This document shows, piece by piece, positions 1-11,317 of a DNA stretch of 64,000 nucleotides. The stretch lies in the NCBI GenBank assembly GCA_951802195.1, contig OX637638.1, forward strand, positions 248,001 to 312,000, written 5' to 3'. The first letter of the stretch is position 1. Every line of letters starts with the position of its first letter. Source of the DNA: Tausonia pullulans (taxonomy: Eukaryota; Basidiomycota; Tremellomycetes; Cystofilobasidiales; Mrakiaceae). The notes under the pieces were generated by a model, which ran no database searches, had not been told where the DNA came from, and saw nothing but the letters and a program-made list of their open reading frames with translations. The translations under genes were made by a program, and so were the position numbers.

Positions 1-528
1 CTTATATGTCGTTTCCGCGTGCCCCAGGGGGTGAGAGACGACTAGAGACACATTGACGAGTTTGGCCAGCAGGACCTGACCTGTCCTACACACCGCCCTC
101 TCAGGGTGATTCTCGCCAAAGTACTCGACTATCTTGCCTATAAAGTCCAGTACTCGGTCTGTCCTCCTTCTCCTTCCTTTTGTGAGAGATGTCTGTCCTA
201 ACCCTTCACAATGCGTCTACGATCAGGACGCCGGCGTGAAGGATAACATTCCAGACTTTGCCGAGCGGATCGTGAGTAGCTGCCATTTTTAGCCTGCTTC
301 CCTGTCGGACAAACACGGCTAATCTCAGCTTGACATTGTAGGAGCCCGAGATTGCGCTGGAGCTGTGCGTTGTTTCTTGTATAACCGCCCTGGTTCTCCG
401 GTTTTCTTTAGCTGATTCGACCTTGCCCCAGCCTGATGGCTGCCGACTTTCTGGAGGGTGAGGGTTATGCGAAAGTCTCGCTTGGCCAAGCTGACGAGTT
501 GTTGTACGACATGTTCTTTCCAGCATGA
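1..528 (+). CDS. ELC1: Elongin C, 3' part
   Basis: C-terminal part of elongin C, a Skp1/BTB-POZ-fold adaptor of cullin E3 ubiquitin ligases and elongin complexes. Visible exons are about 1-30, 105-156, 227-271, 342-364, 432-457 and 524-528. They read GVILAKVLDYLAYKVQYS, then DAGVKDNIPDFAERI, then EPEIALELLMAADFLEA and a stop. This matches the family's ending (PEIALELLMAANFLDC in animals). The start and N-terminal half lie left of the window. The intron at 157-226 would use GTCTGT as donor, which is unusual, so that junction is the least certain. It is convergent with the LIM-domain gene to its right. Confidence 0.85.
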
Positions 529-887
529 GTTCAGCCAATAGAGCTACCAAAAGACAAATCCAACATCTCTGTTCGAGCTCACGATCGAGGATCAACGACA
601 TCCCATTCGGGAATAACCACATGCCAAAGATGGTGGGGAAAGGAGGAAGATAGGAAGGAAGTGAGCCCTTGCACGATCTTAACGACTTGACGCTCAATAT
701 GGTCTATGAGCCCTCCCTGGGACCTCACTTGAGAGCCGCCAGAGTGCTCGTGCCATGTTGACATAAAGTTGCACACAAGCAGCCGATCCATTGAAAAAAG
801 CAGAAAATCTAGCCCTCCATCCTCCCCCAATACCTTGCGACTACAGTCTATTCTATTGAATTCTCAACCATCAGCAACGCCCGCCCA
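529..887. other. Convergent 3' intergenic region
   Basis: Gap of 359 bp between the stop codons of elongin C (+) and the LIM-domain gene (-). It should hold both 3' UTRs. I see no conserved coding frame, RNA gene or repeat in it. Confidence 0.6.
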
Positions 888-2889
888 TCACACACCACGC
901 ATGTGCTCCTCCGCGACGACCTCTGTCTCAGGCTCCTCCTCGTAGACCATGACGACCTCCAGCCCTTGCTCCTCCATGTGACGCATCATCTCATCCTCAC
1001 CCATCCTGCTGCTGCTCTCGCTACTGCCGTCCTCGCGCTCACCCTCATCGAACTCGTCGTCCGAGTCCGGAAGAGCCGGGTAGACGACCCGTCCACCCTC
1101 GGCTGGGGCGAACCGGTCGATGATGCTAGGAGCGCCCGAGGCGATCCGAACCGTTTTAGCCTTGGGAACTGCATCGTTGACGTTGGCCGCCGAAGAAGGC
1201 TCGAAGAGATCTTGGAGACTCGGCTTGGACAGCTTGGGTTTGAGACCTCGGCGGGTGCCGAGTGTCGCGACGGGGGAAAGATCTGTCCCAGCGGCGAGCT
1301 GGGCAGCCGAGGGGGGCAGCTTGATGGAGGCGAAGGCACCGGCTGAGGTCACGCTGGGCGTAATGGCCGTCTTCGTCGGGGCGGCGGTGGCGGAATTGTT
1401 CGTGGAGGTTGGGGCAGGGACATCAACGACCTGGATGGTGTCGAGCTGGAATGCGCGAAGGAGGTTCTTGACGCTGAATAGGCGAGCAACGGGAGGTGGT
1501 CAGTAGAAGCCCTGTTTGGAAGACAGGCAAGCAGCGAGACACCTACAGATTCTTTTCCATCGGCATCGGCTCCTTTGCGCCCTTCTTTTCGCGAGCGATA
1601 CCATCGTTTGGCTGCTCTTCTGGGGCGGTGGCTTCGTTCTGGAAGGCAGAAGATGGGTCTGCATGGCCACCAGTGTGCTGAGGCCGGAGGATGTAAGGTG
1701 AGAGGAAGTTGCTTGCCTGGGAGCCCATGAGCTGGGCCTGGATGGCGGGGTGCGAAGTGATGCGCTTGGACACATGGGCCTGAACCTCGAGGGCGTGGGC
1801 GATGTCCCAGCTGTCGAGCGTCATGCCTCGAGCGTTTCCGATGACGACCTATTCGAAGGAGAGTCAGCGACTGACAAATGACGAGACTGCGATCTCCTGA
1901 CTCCCACCCGGTTGACACCCGTCTCGACGTCAATCTTGGGTGCATCGAGTCCGCTCCGCATGCCCTTGCTCCGGAGGGTCAGACCTTTGAACCTCATCGA
2001 GCCCATCTTTCCTCCATTAAGCGCCGTGGTGCCTTTGTTGAGGTCGGCCTTGGGCGCGCTCAACGCCCGGCGGAGAGCGACAGAGTCGACGACGGCGGTG
2101 TGGACGGCACGCGGAACGTCGACCTTGCAATAGATCTTCTTGGCGCCTGAGGCGACAGATACATAGACGGAGTTGAGAGAGAGGGTGGATGAGCAGACCG
2201 AGCACTGTATAATGGTGAAGAATGTAAGAAGTAAGCAATCTAATGACGCGGTGAAGTGGTTGACAGGCCAGGGAAGCCGTGCTTGAGTGAGACGGGAGAA
2301 GCTCGAGGCTCCAGTAAGAAATTGGAATTTCAGGTCGCGTTCCATAGATAATCCAAGACAAGGCTCGTCTCCAGTCATGGAAGAGACAGCCATATCAGGT
2401 AGAGAACCTGTTCGGAAAGGGCTGTCGTCGAAGGGTCCGAGGCTAGCTGCAGCAGCAATGGGAGCCTGCTGTCATTGCACTAGCCAGAGAAGCTGCTCGG
2501 TTACCTCAGTAAGTGAGATCGTGCTCCTCTCCCGAATGCAGCAACGGATGGTTCTCTGCCATAAACAGGACAGATCTGGCATACAGAAAGTACGGATCCT
2601 TATCGACGCATGACCAGCGCCAGCCCCCAAAGGACAGGCTCTGCAACGGTCACGGCGGACTGACCTTAAGGCACGAGGAGTGGAGCCAGATGTCCGAGAT
2701 AGCGACTTTCTCCTTTGGATAGACAGACTGTACCGCCGTTCATTCGTTCATTCGTAATTAGAGCGTCAGCCCCCGCCAGAATCACCCGTCGTCAATTTAC
2801 AGACAGGTCAGTAGCGCGATAGCAGCGTTGACATCACGAGCGGATCATAGGCGGACCTTCGTGCACGTTCCGCAAGGCCGGGCAGACAT
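888..2889 (-). CDS. LIM-domain protein
   Basis: Five exons (2857-2889, 2665-2727, 1908-2204, 1547-1848, 888-1473) give a product of about 426 aa. One LIM zinc-binding domain sits at the extreme N-terminus, with ligands C6, C9, H27, C30, C33, C36, C58 and D61 (spacing C-x2-C-x17-H-x2-C-x2-C-x2-C-x21-C-x2-D). It is split over three exons whose joined phases restore the domain exactly, which fixes the start. The domain is followed by a VPRAVHTAVVDSVALRRAL stretch seen after the LIM domain in a family of fungal single-LIM proteins. The rest is low complexity with an acidic C-terminus (DSDDEFDEGE) and looks disordered. LIM proteins act as protein-interaction adaptors, often at actin or polarity sites; the partner here is unknown. 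Intron 2 (about 460 nt) is long for this window. Confidence 0.85.
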
Positions 2890-4989
2890 TTCTCTGTAGA
2901 ATCTGGGGATGATGGTGGTTGTCGAGGTCTGATGCCCTCCTTCTCTTAGCCCTTGCTCGAGGGGGACGGCAGAGAGGTGAGGCAAGGCGGGTCGAGCGCG
3001 CGGCCGACGGCATAGGAGGCTTGGCCAAGAGAGGGGCGCGGTCGAGGCTTGAGCGGCCGGCCACTCGCTGTTGCTGTCAACGCAATATGTGATTTTCCTT
3101 TATCGCTCGCCTGTCATCTTCGAAAAATCAAAGAGATGCCGGGTGAGGCAGGCAGAATTGGAGCTAGGGGGCGAGAGCTGATCAAAAGGGACAAGTTACG
3201 CGAGATGAAATCGGCACTTGCGGGGGCTGCTGGAAGCAAAGGCGAAAGCGACTTCGCCCTCGACAATGCGGGTTATCGAAATAGACCTATATGATAAATT
3301 TTAGAGGAGATAGATTGTTTACGGAGGATTTATAATTGGGTTAAATACAGAGGACGACGGATGAGAAGATCAAGCAACTGGATGAAAGGAGGCAGCGGAC
3401 ATGAGAGGACTGGCGACCGGCCACTGATCCAAGAGTAGGAACGAACGAACACGTACGAAAATACTACAGAGACCAATGTGTGGTTGCTGGTCGGTCCATC
3501 AGGCGTCCAAATGAGACGACGATGACGGCCGCGCACAACTGGAAAGACATTTGCGTGGACCAGACGAGGCGAGAGCCGGAGAGGGACTGGACGGTGGTGG
3601 CGATGGGAGAGAGGGGTGTGGCGTTGTCCGCGGGGGGAGGAGGCGGGGGGGGGGGCGTGGATTGAGAGGCAAGAGGGCAGCGCCCATGTGGGCCTTGAGG
3701 ACCAGCGTTTTCTCGAGACAGATCAGAGAATTATAAACTGATCTATATGCATCGGCATGTAGAGAGCCTGGCAGGAGAGGCGAAGAGCGTGCACAGGAAA
3801 ACAAGTTGGCGGCGTCGTCCAGAACGGCCCTCATCGGTTGCCGAACGGCCCTCATCGGTTGCCCCAGCTCGAAAGGGCGCCGGGCTGCGCTGCGATGTGA
3901 TGTGGCGTGCCAGTGAAGAAGAGCACACAACTCGATTCAGGAGTGGACAGCCGAGACTGAGCGACCTGATGGTCGGTGGCATCTCCACCCCAACCACCAC
4001 CACTCTCTCATGGGTCCGTTCTCTCTCGAAAGCCTGCCTGCACCCAGCTTATTCGATGTGCCATCCGTCCTTGGCCGGTCCCACCGCTGCCGCGCTCGAT
4101 GTCGACTGGGCTCTTCTGGATCTGGGCAGAGACGTGGCGGTGGGAGAAGCCGGGGAGATTCCCTGCTTGCCTATCTCGGCGGTCTCTGCTTGAGCGTCTC
4201 GCTCATCCTTGGCAAACGCTGATTGTTCGTTCGGGGACGTGAGCTTGAGTGTCTCGCTGCCTCGCTTGTCGCTGGTCCGTCAGTTTGGCTTCAGTGGTCG
4301 TATCTCTTTTTGTTTCTTTGTCTTTCTCTTTTTGTTTTCATGTTTCGCATCCTCTGGCTCCTGCCCTTGCTCCTGCGTAAAATTGGTCTGTCAAGTGGGT
4401 CGGTCGGTCTTTCCTAGCCTTCCACTTCGACCTAGCCCCCTGACATGATAGCATTCAGCCTCGGTTATCTCCTCGTAGATGTTCCGTATACCTTAACCCA
4501 AAATATTTCTCTTGATCCTCTGATTCTTTCCCGCAGTCTCATTTTCTAGTCTGTGATGTGAGAGTCGCCATTAGAGCGCGCAGCACCACATACGCACACT
4601 TGCGAAACGGCATGACCAAGAAAGCAAAAAGAAAAAGAAATAGAAAAAAAAACACAAAGAGAGATATTCGCTCTCCGTGTCAAGGTAGCGATCTGCCACC
4701 TGCGAAGCGAAAGGTAGTGCACATCCATTGGCCGTGATTCATGCCTCGACTTCTACCTGTCAAGCTATCGTCATGCGAGAGCGTGACGCGACTATCCTCT
4801 CTCGCTTGCCATCCGACCACCACGACCAGACCACGACCAGCCTTGCTGTCCCTTTCGGCCCCTCCCCCTGCTCCGGACCGCCTCTAATTCTCGCCCGCGA
4901 GGCTCTATGCCTTGCGAGCCGATTCAGGTCACACTCACCCACACTAGCGAGCGCCGCTCTCGCCGTACGCGTCCTCGCCGCCAGCAGGG
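2890..4989. other. Large divergent intergenic region
   Basis: About 2.1 kb between the divergent starts of the LIM-domain gene (-) and TOP3 (+), far more than other gaps here. It contains an 11-G run at 3645-3655, a perfect 21-bp tandem duplication at 3822-3863, a T-rich tract around 4305-4345 and an A-rich tract around 4618-4665. Short open frames occur on both strands (for example 3747-4193 +), but none resembles a known family or shows clear splice-supported extension. I treat it as promoter, leader or non-coding RNA sequence; an unrecognised small gene cannot be excluded. Confidence 0.5.
3822..3863. repeat. 21-bp tandem duplication
   Basis: Two perfect adjacent copies of a 21-bp unit beginning GAACGGCCCTCATCGG, at 3822-3842 and 3843-3863, within the large intergenic region. 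No function is evident. Confidence 0.9.
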
Positions 4990-7900
4990 ATGCCCTTCCC
5001 AGCTCAGTGCCGTCGGGTGCTTTGTGTGGCGGAGAAGCCATCCATCGCCAAGGAAATTGCAAGGATTCTCGGGGAAGGCCAGGCTACGAAGGTAAGTGAA
5101 GCCGTTCTTCAGTCGAGGAGGTGGAGATCAAAGAACAGTCCACACGTCGACGTGTTGAGTTTCCCTTTGACTCTTGAAGAGGCTAGCAAGTGTGGAGGAA
5201 GGTTCATGGCGTCCTCATGAGGCAGGAGTCGCCAGACTGAGCCGCTGCTAGGGCAATGGAGGCGAGAATGGTCTCGTAGCCGCTGGGCACGAGAGGCTGT
5301 CGCCTCCTCGACGCGTGCGAGTGCTGACAGACAGGTCTCTTTCTCTCCCCTTCTTAGACCGATATCCAGGGCAATCGCTTCGTCAAGAACTACACTTTTC
5401 CATACAAGGTCCCACCAACGGCCCAGCCCTTTGAGTTTACTGTCACTGCCGTCCTCGGACATGTCAATGAGCAGGACTTTCACCCGGACTTTAAGTCGTG
5501 GCGCGCCCGGCCTCCTTTCTCGCTCTTTGACGCCGAGATCCTCACCAGTGTCAGCTCAGTGAGTTCATGTCTCTGCCGCATCTGCTTGAACCAAACCACA
5601 GCTGAAATATCTCGTTATCAGACCATGAAGCCCGTAGTCGCCAATCTTAAACGACTTTCGCGTAGCCATGATCTCCTTCTCATCTGGACGGACTGCGATC
5701 GTGAGGGAGAGCATATCGGAGTCGAGATTATGAAACACTGCCTGGCGGGGAACCGCAACATTCGAACTCTTCGGTCGAGATTTAGCGCTATCATTCCAGC
5801 GTGGGTCCCTCCTAGCTCTTTCGCTCTCTTGCTGTCTTGAGATGCTGATTCGCTCCCTCATATCTCTCTAGTCAAATCCACAACGCCGCCAGAAACCCTG
5901 TCGTCCTCGACACGCTATCTGCGGACGCGGTCGACGTGCGGATTGAGCTCGATCTGCGGACAGGCGCCGCCATTACCCGTCTCTTCACCATGCATCTGCA
6001 GACGGCCTTTGCTGCTGAGCTCGCCGACATGCTCATATCCTACGGTGAGCACATTTACATTCCATGTTTAGACGGGCACGCAGCGCTGAACCTAATGCAT
6101 ATAGGCCCTTGCCAATTCCCCACGCTTGGCTTTGTCGTCGACCGGTACCTGCAGCGGCTCAAATTTGTCTCGGAAGACTTTTGGTATATCGATGTCACTC
6201 AAGAGCGGGGGTCAAACATGGTCGAATTCACCTGGAAGCGGCAGCGGCTCTTTGACTGCGAGATCGCGCTCGTCCTCTACCAAGAATGTGTGGAGAACCC
6301 GGAAGCACGGGTGGTGAGCGTCGAGACGAAGCCGACAAAGAAGTGGTGAGTCTTTGCAGAGGTCTACAAATCAGGCGGATCTTCCCTTATTTTCCCCTTT
6401 CGTCAGGAAACCTCTCCCGCTCACCACGGTCGAGCTGCAGAAGTCAGGCTCCCGACTCCTGCGCATGTCGCCGAAGAAGGTGCTCGAGGTCGGTTGTGGA
6501 CTTCCCGTTCCATCCTTAGGTTTCCATAGAACTTGATCACCGACAAACGTCTTTCACAGCACGCCGAAAAGCTCTACCAGAAGGGCTTCCTCAGTTACCC
6601 TCGCACGGAGACCGACCAGTTTGACCGGGACTTCGACTTTGACTCACTCATCCAGAAGCAGGCGCAGGATCCCAACTGGGGCGGCTTTGCGCAAAGGCAA
6701 ATCTGCGACATGCAGCCTTCCAAGAGCTGAGCTGAATTGAGCTGAATTGACCTTCGAAACTTCAGGCTTCGCGACGGAGACTTTGAGCGACCCCGAAACG
6801 GCCAAAAGAACGACAAAGCGCACCCGCCGATCCATCCGACTGCCTGGACAGGCAACGTCGAGGGCGACGAGAGGCGCGTCTACGATCTCGTGACACGTCG
6901 ATTCCTCGCTTGCTGCTCCAAAAACGCTGAAGGAAAGACAACGACTGCCGACATCCTCATTGCCGGGGAAGAGTTCTCAACATCTGGTGCGAACGTTCTC
7001 TTCGGACGGCGTTGGAATTAAGTGTGCTGACTTTGTGATTGTCCTTCCTTAGGACTTGTCATCCTCGCACGCAACTATCTCGATGTCTATCCATACGACA
7101 AATGGGTCGGGTCGGAGATCCCAGACTTCCAGGTCGGCGAGACGTTCATCCCAACAGCGACAGAGCTCAAAGAGGGCAGTACGACGGCGCCCACCTTACT
7201 TACTGAAGCGGACCTCGTCGGTCTCATGGATAAGAATGGCATTGGTCCGTCTGCTCTGTGCCTTTCAATCTCTCTCACTTCACATCTTTGATAGCTGTTT
7301 CGCCTTCACAGGAACGGACGCGACCATCGCTGAACACATCGCCAAGATCATCGCCCGCCAGTACGTCATGGAGCAGAACCAAAGCGGGATCAAGTACCTC
7401 GCCCCGTCGAACCTCGGAATCGCACTCGTCGAGGGGTCCAACGCCATCGGGTTTGACCGATCGCTCGTCAAGCCACACTTACGTCGCGAGGTAAGAGTGC
7501 GCTCTTGTCTAGCTAGAAAGAGAGAGAACCAGAGGGCTAATCAGCTCTGTATCGGCGCATACACAGACGGAGCATCGAATGCAGCTCATTTGCGACGGTG
7601 TACAGACCAAGAGCGACGTCCTAGCTGAGAGCTTGGAGCAGTACAAGGAGGTTTTTGTTAAAGCGCAGCAGGAGATGGCGCTCATCGACCGAGTGAATTA
7701 TCCTTCAGTCGGTTCTGGAGGGAAATCAGTCGACTAACCTTTACATCTTCTCTCTGATAGGCAATGCAGAAGTATCTCCGCGACGAAATCCCGGACGCTC
7801 AGCCGGCGAACGAGAACAGACGGGGTAGAGGACGTGAGCCAACTATCCATATCCAGGCTCGGGCCTCAGTAAAGTAGAGACTGATGCTAATGTCTTCCGC

Positions 7901-9431
7901 TCAGACGGCAACAATAACATCGATCAGGGCCAGGACAACTTCGATGACGACGATTTTGACAGCGGCCGAGGTGGAGGACCTACGAGAGGGGGCCGAGCAG
8001 CAGCACGCGACGCCCGAGATCGGGGAGCCGCCCGAAGTCGAGGTGCCGCTGCTCCTCGTGCTCGTGGTCGGGGGCGCGGTGGGGCAGCTGCGGCCGGTCG
8101 TGGGAGAGCTAGCAACAATGACGACAACGATGCGGAAGACTGTGAGAGTCCAGTCCCATTTCTTTGTCGCGCATAATGGCCACTGATCCAGTTCCCTTCA
8201 GACAAACCCCCTCCGGCAAGACCCGCATCCTCTGTACAAGCTCGCCGCTCCATCCGTAACTCGGACAACGAGGACGGGGGCGGGGATCCGCCGCCCCAGT
8301 GCAGGTGTAACAAGCCCGCCATCGAGCGAACCGTCATGCGCGAGACCCAAAACAAAGGCAAAAAGTTCTGGACATGCTCGGCTGGGAAGGACGATGGTTG
8401 CGACTTTTTCGTGCGTCTTGACTTTGCTAAAGTGCACCCGATTCTTTGGCTGATCACTTGTCGTTCTCACAGGAGTGGAAGACCGACGGCGGCGGTCCTA
8501 GTACTGTAACGAAACGTACCTACAACGAAGTTCGTGCCTTGAACATCCCGTGCTTGATCATTTGTCCGATTGACTTTGTCGCACCCTACCCCAGTCCCAG
8601 AATGATCGGCAACCTCCCCAACGTAGACGGCGGCAGGATGATGACCAGCAAGGCGACGGACCCTTGCGCTGCCAGTGCACCCCATCATTGACGGCTGTCT
8701 TTAAGACGGTGGCCAAGGAAGGGCCAAACCAAGTGGGCATCTCTTTCTGTGCTATTACCCGTGCTGTTGGCTGACCAGTCGAGCTGTTTTGTCTTGTTAG
8801 GGTCGCAAGTTCTGGTTGGTGAATCCATTTTTTCGAGAAGGGGACTGGCTACTGATCTCTGGCGCATTCACAGGACCTGTCCAAACTCTCAGGGCGCTCA
8901 ATGCAACTTCTTCAAGGTCAGTCGGCTCGACATTGATAGAAGATTTTCAACGCTGACGCCTGCCCGCTTGACAGTGGGACGAAGAAGAGGCGCCTGTATC
9001 CTCGAGAGGTGGCCACGGCGTGGGAGGAAGTGGGGGTGGAGATGAAGGCGGGCAGACGGACGATGGTACGTTCCTCCTCATCGAAATGCGAATTCTTGCT
9101 GACACTTGGTCTCGCCTCCAGCGTGCTACAAATGTCATCAGCGTGAGTTCACGTTCTCTTAGTCCTTTTCTCGAGTTTCTACTAATGCGGCGCTTTTGCC
9201 CTTCCTCAGGCGGCCACTGGTTCGTCCTCATTGCGGTCTCCATTGAGGTCTCTGAAGTTCATCACTCCTCTGTTCTTCATCCTTCACAGGGCCTCGGATT
9301 GCTCGAACGAAGTCACCAGCTATGGATCCAACCGTTTCTCTCGTGGCGGCTCTAGCAGAGGCAGGGACAGCTCGAGTCGTGGTCGAGGAAGCAGCAGGGG
9401 AAGTAGGGGCCGAAGAAGCCAGGGGAGATGA
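4990..9431 (+). CDS. TOP3: DNA topoisomerase III
   Basis: Type IA topoisomerase, the strand-passage partner of RecQ helicase and Rmi1 in double-Holliday-junction dissolution in the nucleus. Many short introns; product about 1,000 aa. The N-terminal TOPRIM domain starts RVLCVAEKPSIAKEIARIL in exon 1 (4990-5091, donor GTAAGT at 5092) and continues with the acidic signature WTDCDREGEHIG near 5690. The active-site tyrosine lies in GFLSYPRTETD near 6590, and the family motif GIGTDATIAEHI follows across an intron near 7250-7330. The C-terminus has an Arg/Gly-rich linker, a first GRF zinc finger (CRCNKP...FWTC...CDFFEW, about 8300-8475), a second (CQCTPS...FWTC...CNFFKW), a CCHC knuckle (CYKCHQRGHWASDC) and an SRG-rich tail. 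This tail resembles animal TOP3A; budding yeast Top3 lacks it. The 3' end converges on SEC16. Confidence 0.96.
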
Positions 9432-11317
9432 GCCGGTACTCCCTTTTCTCCTTTTAAACGAGTCCAGTTTGCTTTTGAGATCATTATTTTTCACTCCTGC
9501 TTTATTCTTGACTGTGGAAATATTGAGTCGAGGTCATGCATACACACGCACGGCGAAACTCACATCCCGTCCCTCGTGTACGCAGATGCAGGTGCGATTT
9601 CTCATTTAACGTCAAGATCACATATCTTCGTCGAGTAAGTCTGACGACCTTGACGGCAGACTACGAGAGGCCAGATTATGGGCTGACGGCTTGACATGCA
9701 TGACGAAGGCCTGTGGTTTTTGTGTCGAACAGAAGCTGCATCAATTAGATGGAGGATGTGTGGTTGGTCGACATATCTCGCACGCTCGTACGTTCACGGA
9801 CAGGTGCCTCGCCGGCCTGCCCGCAGTCAAAGTCACTCTCCCTGACTCCGCAATACAGCTCGAGGACAATTACCGACGGCGGGATCTTCGTCATGAACCG
9901 GAGAATGGACACTAGAAAACTTCTCTGCGTCCTCGAGGTGTCATCTTGGGGCATGTCGGGACAATTGGCGTTCCCCCTCCCCGACCTGCAGCTGTATGGC
10001 CATCTCATCGACGGCCAGAATAAGCCCCTGCTCAAGTTATCCAAAGCGTGCAGAATGGGAAAGGAGGCTGAAGGGAATATGTCGTTTGAGTAGAGATGGG
10101 TGCCACGCGTCGCACTGCCCTGCCCCTCTTCATGCGCACTCGCCTCTGGTCACGTTGAGCCGACTCCGCCTTGTCGTCAAGGGTTTTTCCTCTGGGGACA
10201 ACACCGCGGAGAGCGACAGGCGATAAAAGCCAGCGAGCCCGACCTCTTCCGCTTCAATAACCACCATCTTCTCCTCTTCCCTCCTTCTCTGATGACCTTA
10301 CTTTCTCGCCCGCTTGAAACTGGCTCTTGGTGCGTTCGCCTTTGCTCTTTCTTTCACGGCTTCCCTTAGCTGACCTAGCCTTACTCCTCCCTTATCACCA
10401 CCAGACACGAAAAGATGCCCTCTTCTCCTCCATGTCCTTCTCGTGTCAAACTCTTCTCGTCAGACTCCCGCTCTTTCACTTTGATGGTCATCCGCCCTAC
10501 TGCTCCCAGGCGTCGACTCATCCATTCAAAGAGCGAAGACGAACCTACTCTGCTCGGTTCGCCTGTTACCTGTCTCAGGTCTCGGTCGGCCGGGTGGCTC
10601 TTCGTTATTTTGTTGATGCGCCACTCTTTACCACGGCGTTGAGCTTCACAGGCGAAGTACACTTCTCTCTACACTGAGAAGAGCGTGCTGTCCGGTCGTA
10701 GGTCGGCCTCGACCTGGCTGTGTTGGGCGTCTTCTCTCCGTTTCGCCTTTCCACTTCCCCCTTCCCCTTTCACTTCTTTTCTTCTCTTCCTCTCCGCTAT
10801 CCTCACTCGCTCGATACACTCTGGGTGTCGCTTCCTTCGGGATCTATTCAGGCGATCACCCTATTTACTAAGAGCCAGATCGCCTAGAGGGGAAAGAGGC
10901 GGATGTGGGATTCACGTCCTGCTTTCGTCTCTTTCTCTTTTGCCCCATTACTCACCGCCCGTCGTAGTCTTTTCGACCGGCAGGAGCGGTCCATATTTTA
11001 GAGGGATACATACTTCATACATTATACCAATGCTTCTTGCTCTCATTTGCTCGGGTTCCGGAGACAGACAGGGAGGGAGACTCAGGACACTAGCCAGATC
11101 AATCAACGAGCTGAATGGTCATCGGGGGGGGGCTACTGCGCATGTTGTTTCTGTCGCTACCCAGTCATGTCGCCGTCTACTACCCTTACTTACTATGCAT
11201 GTTCAGGCATCATCAATCATCATTTATGTACGCGCATCGCTCGCTAACATAGTAATGCATGCTATCGGATCGGAGAAAAAAGAGTATTGTTTCATACAGA
11301 AAAAGAAAATTGAACGC
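9432..11317. other. Intergenic region between TOP3 and SEC16
   Basis: Convergent gap of 1.9 kb. The left half (9432-10200) has only short overlapping frames on both strands and nothing recognisable. The middle has promoter-like features and a short ORF listed separately. The right part (10690-11317) is pyrimidine-rich and then AT-richer, probably 3' UTR. The size is enough for one small gene. Confidence 0.5.
10415..10642 (+). CDS. Possible small protein, 75 aa
   Basis: Hypothetical. An ATG at 10415 opens a 75-codon frame (MPSSPPCPSRVKLF...) with C-ending codons like its neighbours, a basic middle and a short hydrophobic stretch (GWLFVILLM) near the end. Upstream there is a TATA-like GATAAAAG at about 10221, a CT-rich leader and a CTGAC...CACCAG stretch just before the ATG that could be the end of a leader intron. 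No homology is recognised and the frame could extend through an intron. It may equally be non-coding transcript. Confidence 0.25.
   Translation: MPSSPPCPSRVKLFSSDSRSFTLMVIRPTAPRRRLIHSKSEDEPTLLGSPVTCLRSRSAGWLFVILLMRHSLPRR

Noticed and set aside
3499-3930. 143-codon minus-strand frame in the large intergenic gap
   Set aside because: It consists largely of Pro/Ser low complexity and the 21-bp duplication read as QPMRAV repeats; no independent support.
9691-10093. Overlapping 75-115-codon frames on both strands
   Set aside because: Neither has a recognisable motif, splice-supported extension or promoter context; both are likely chance frames.
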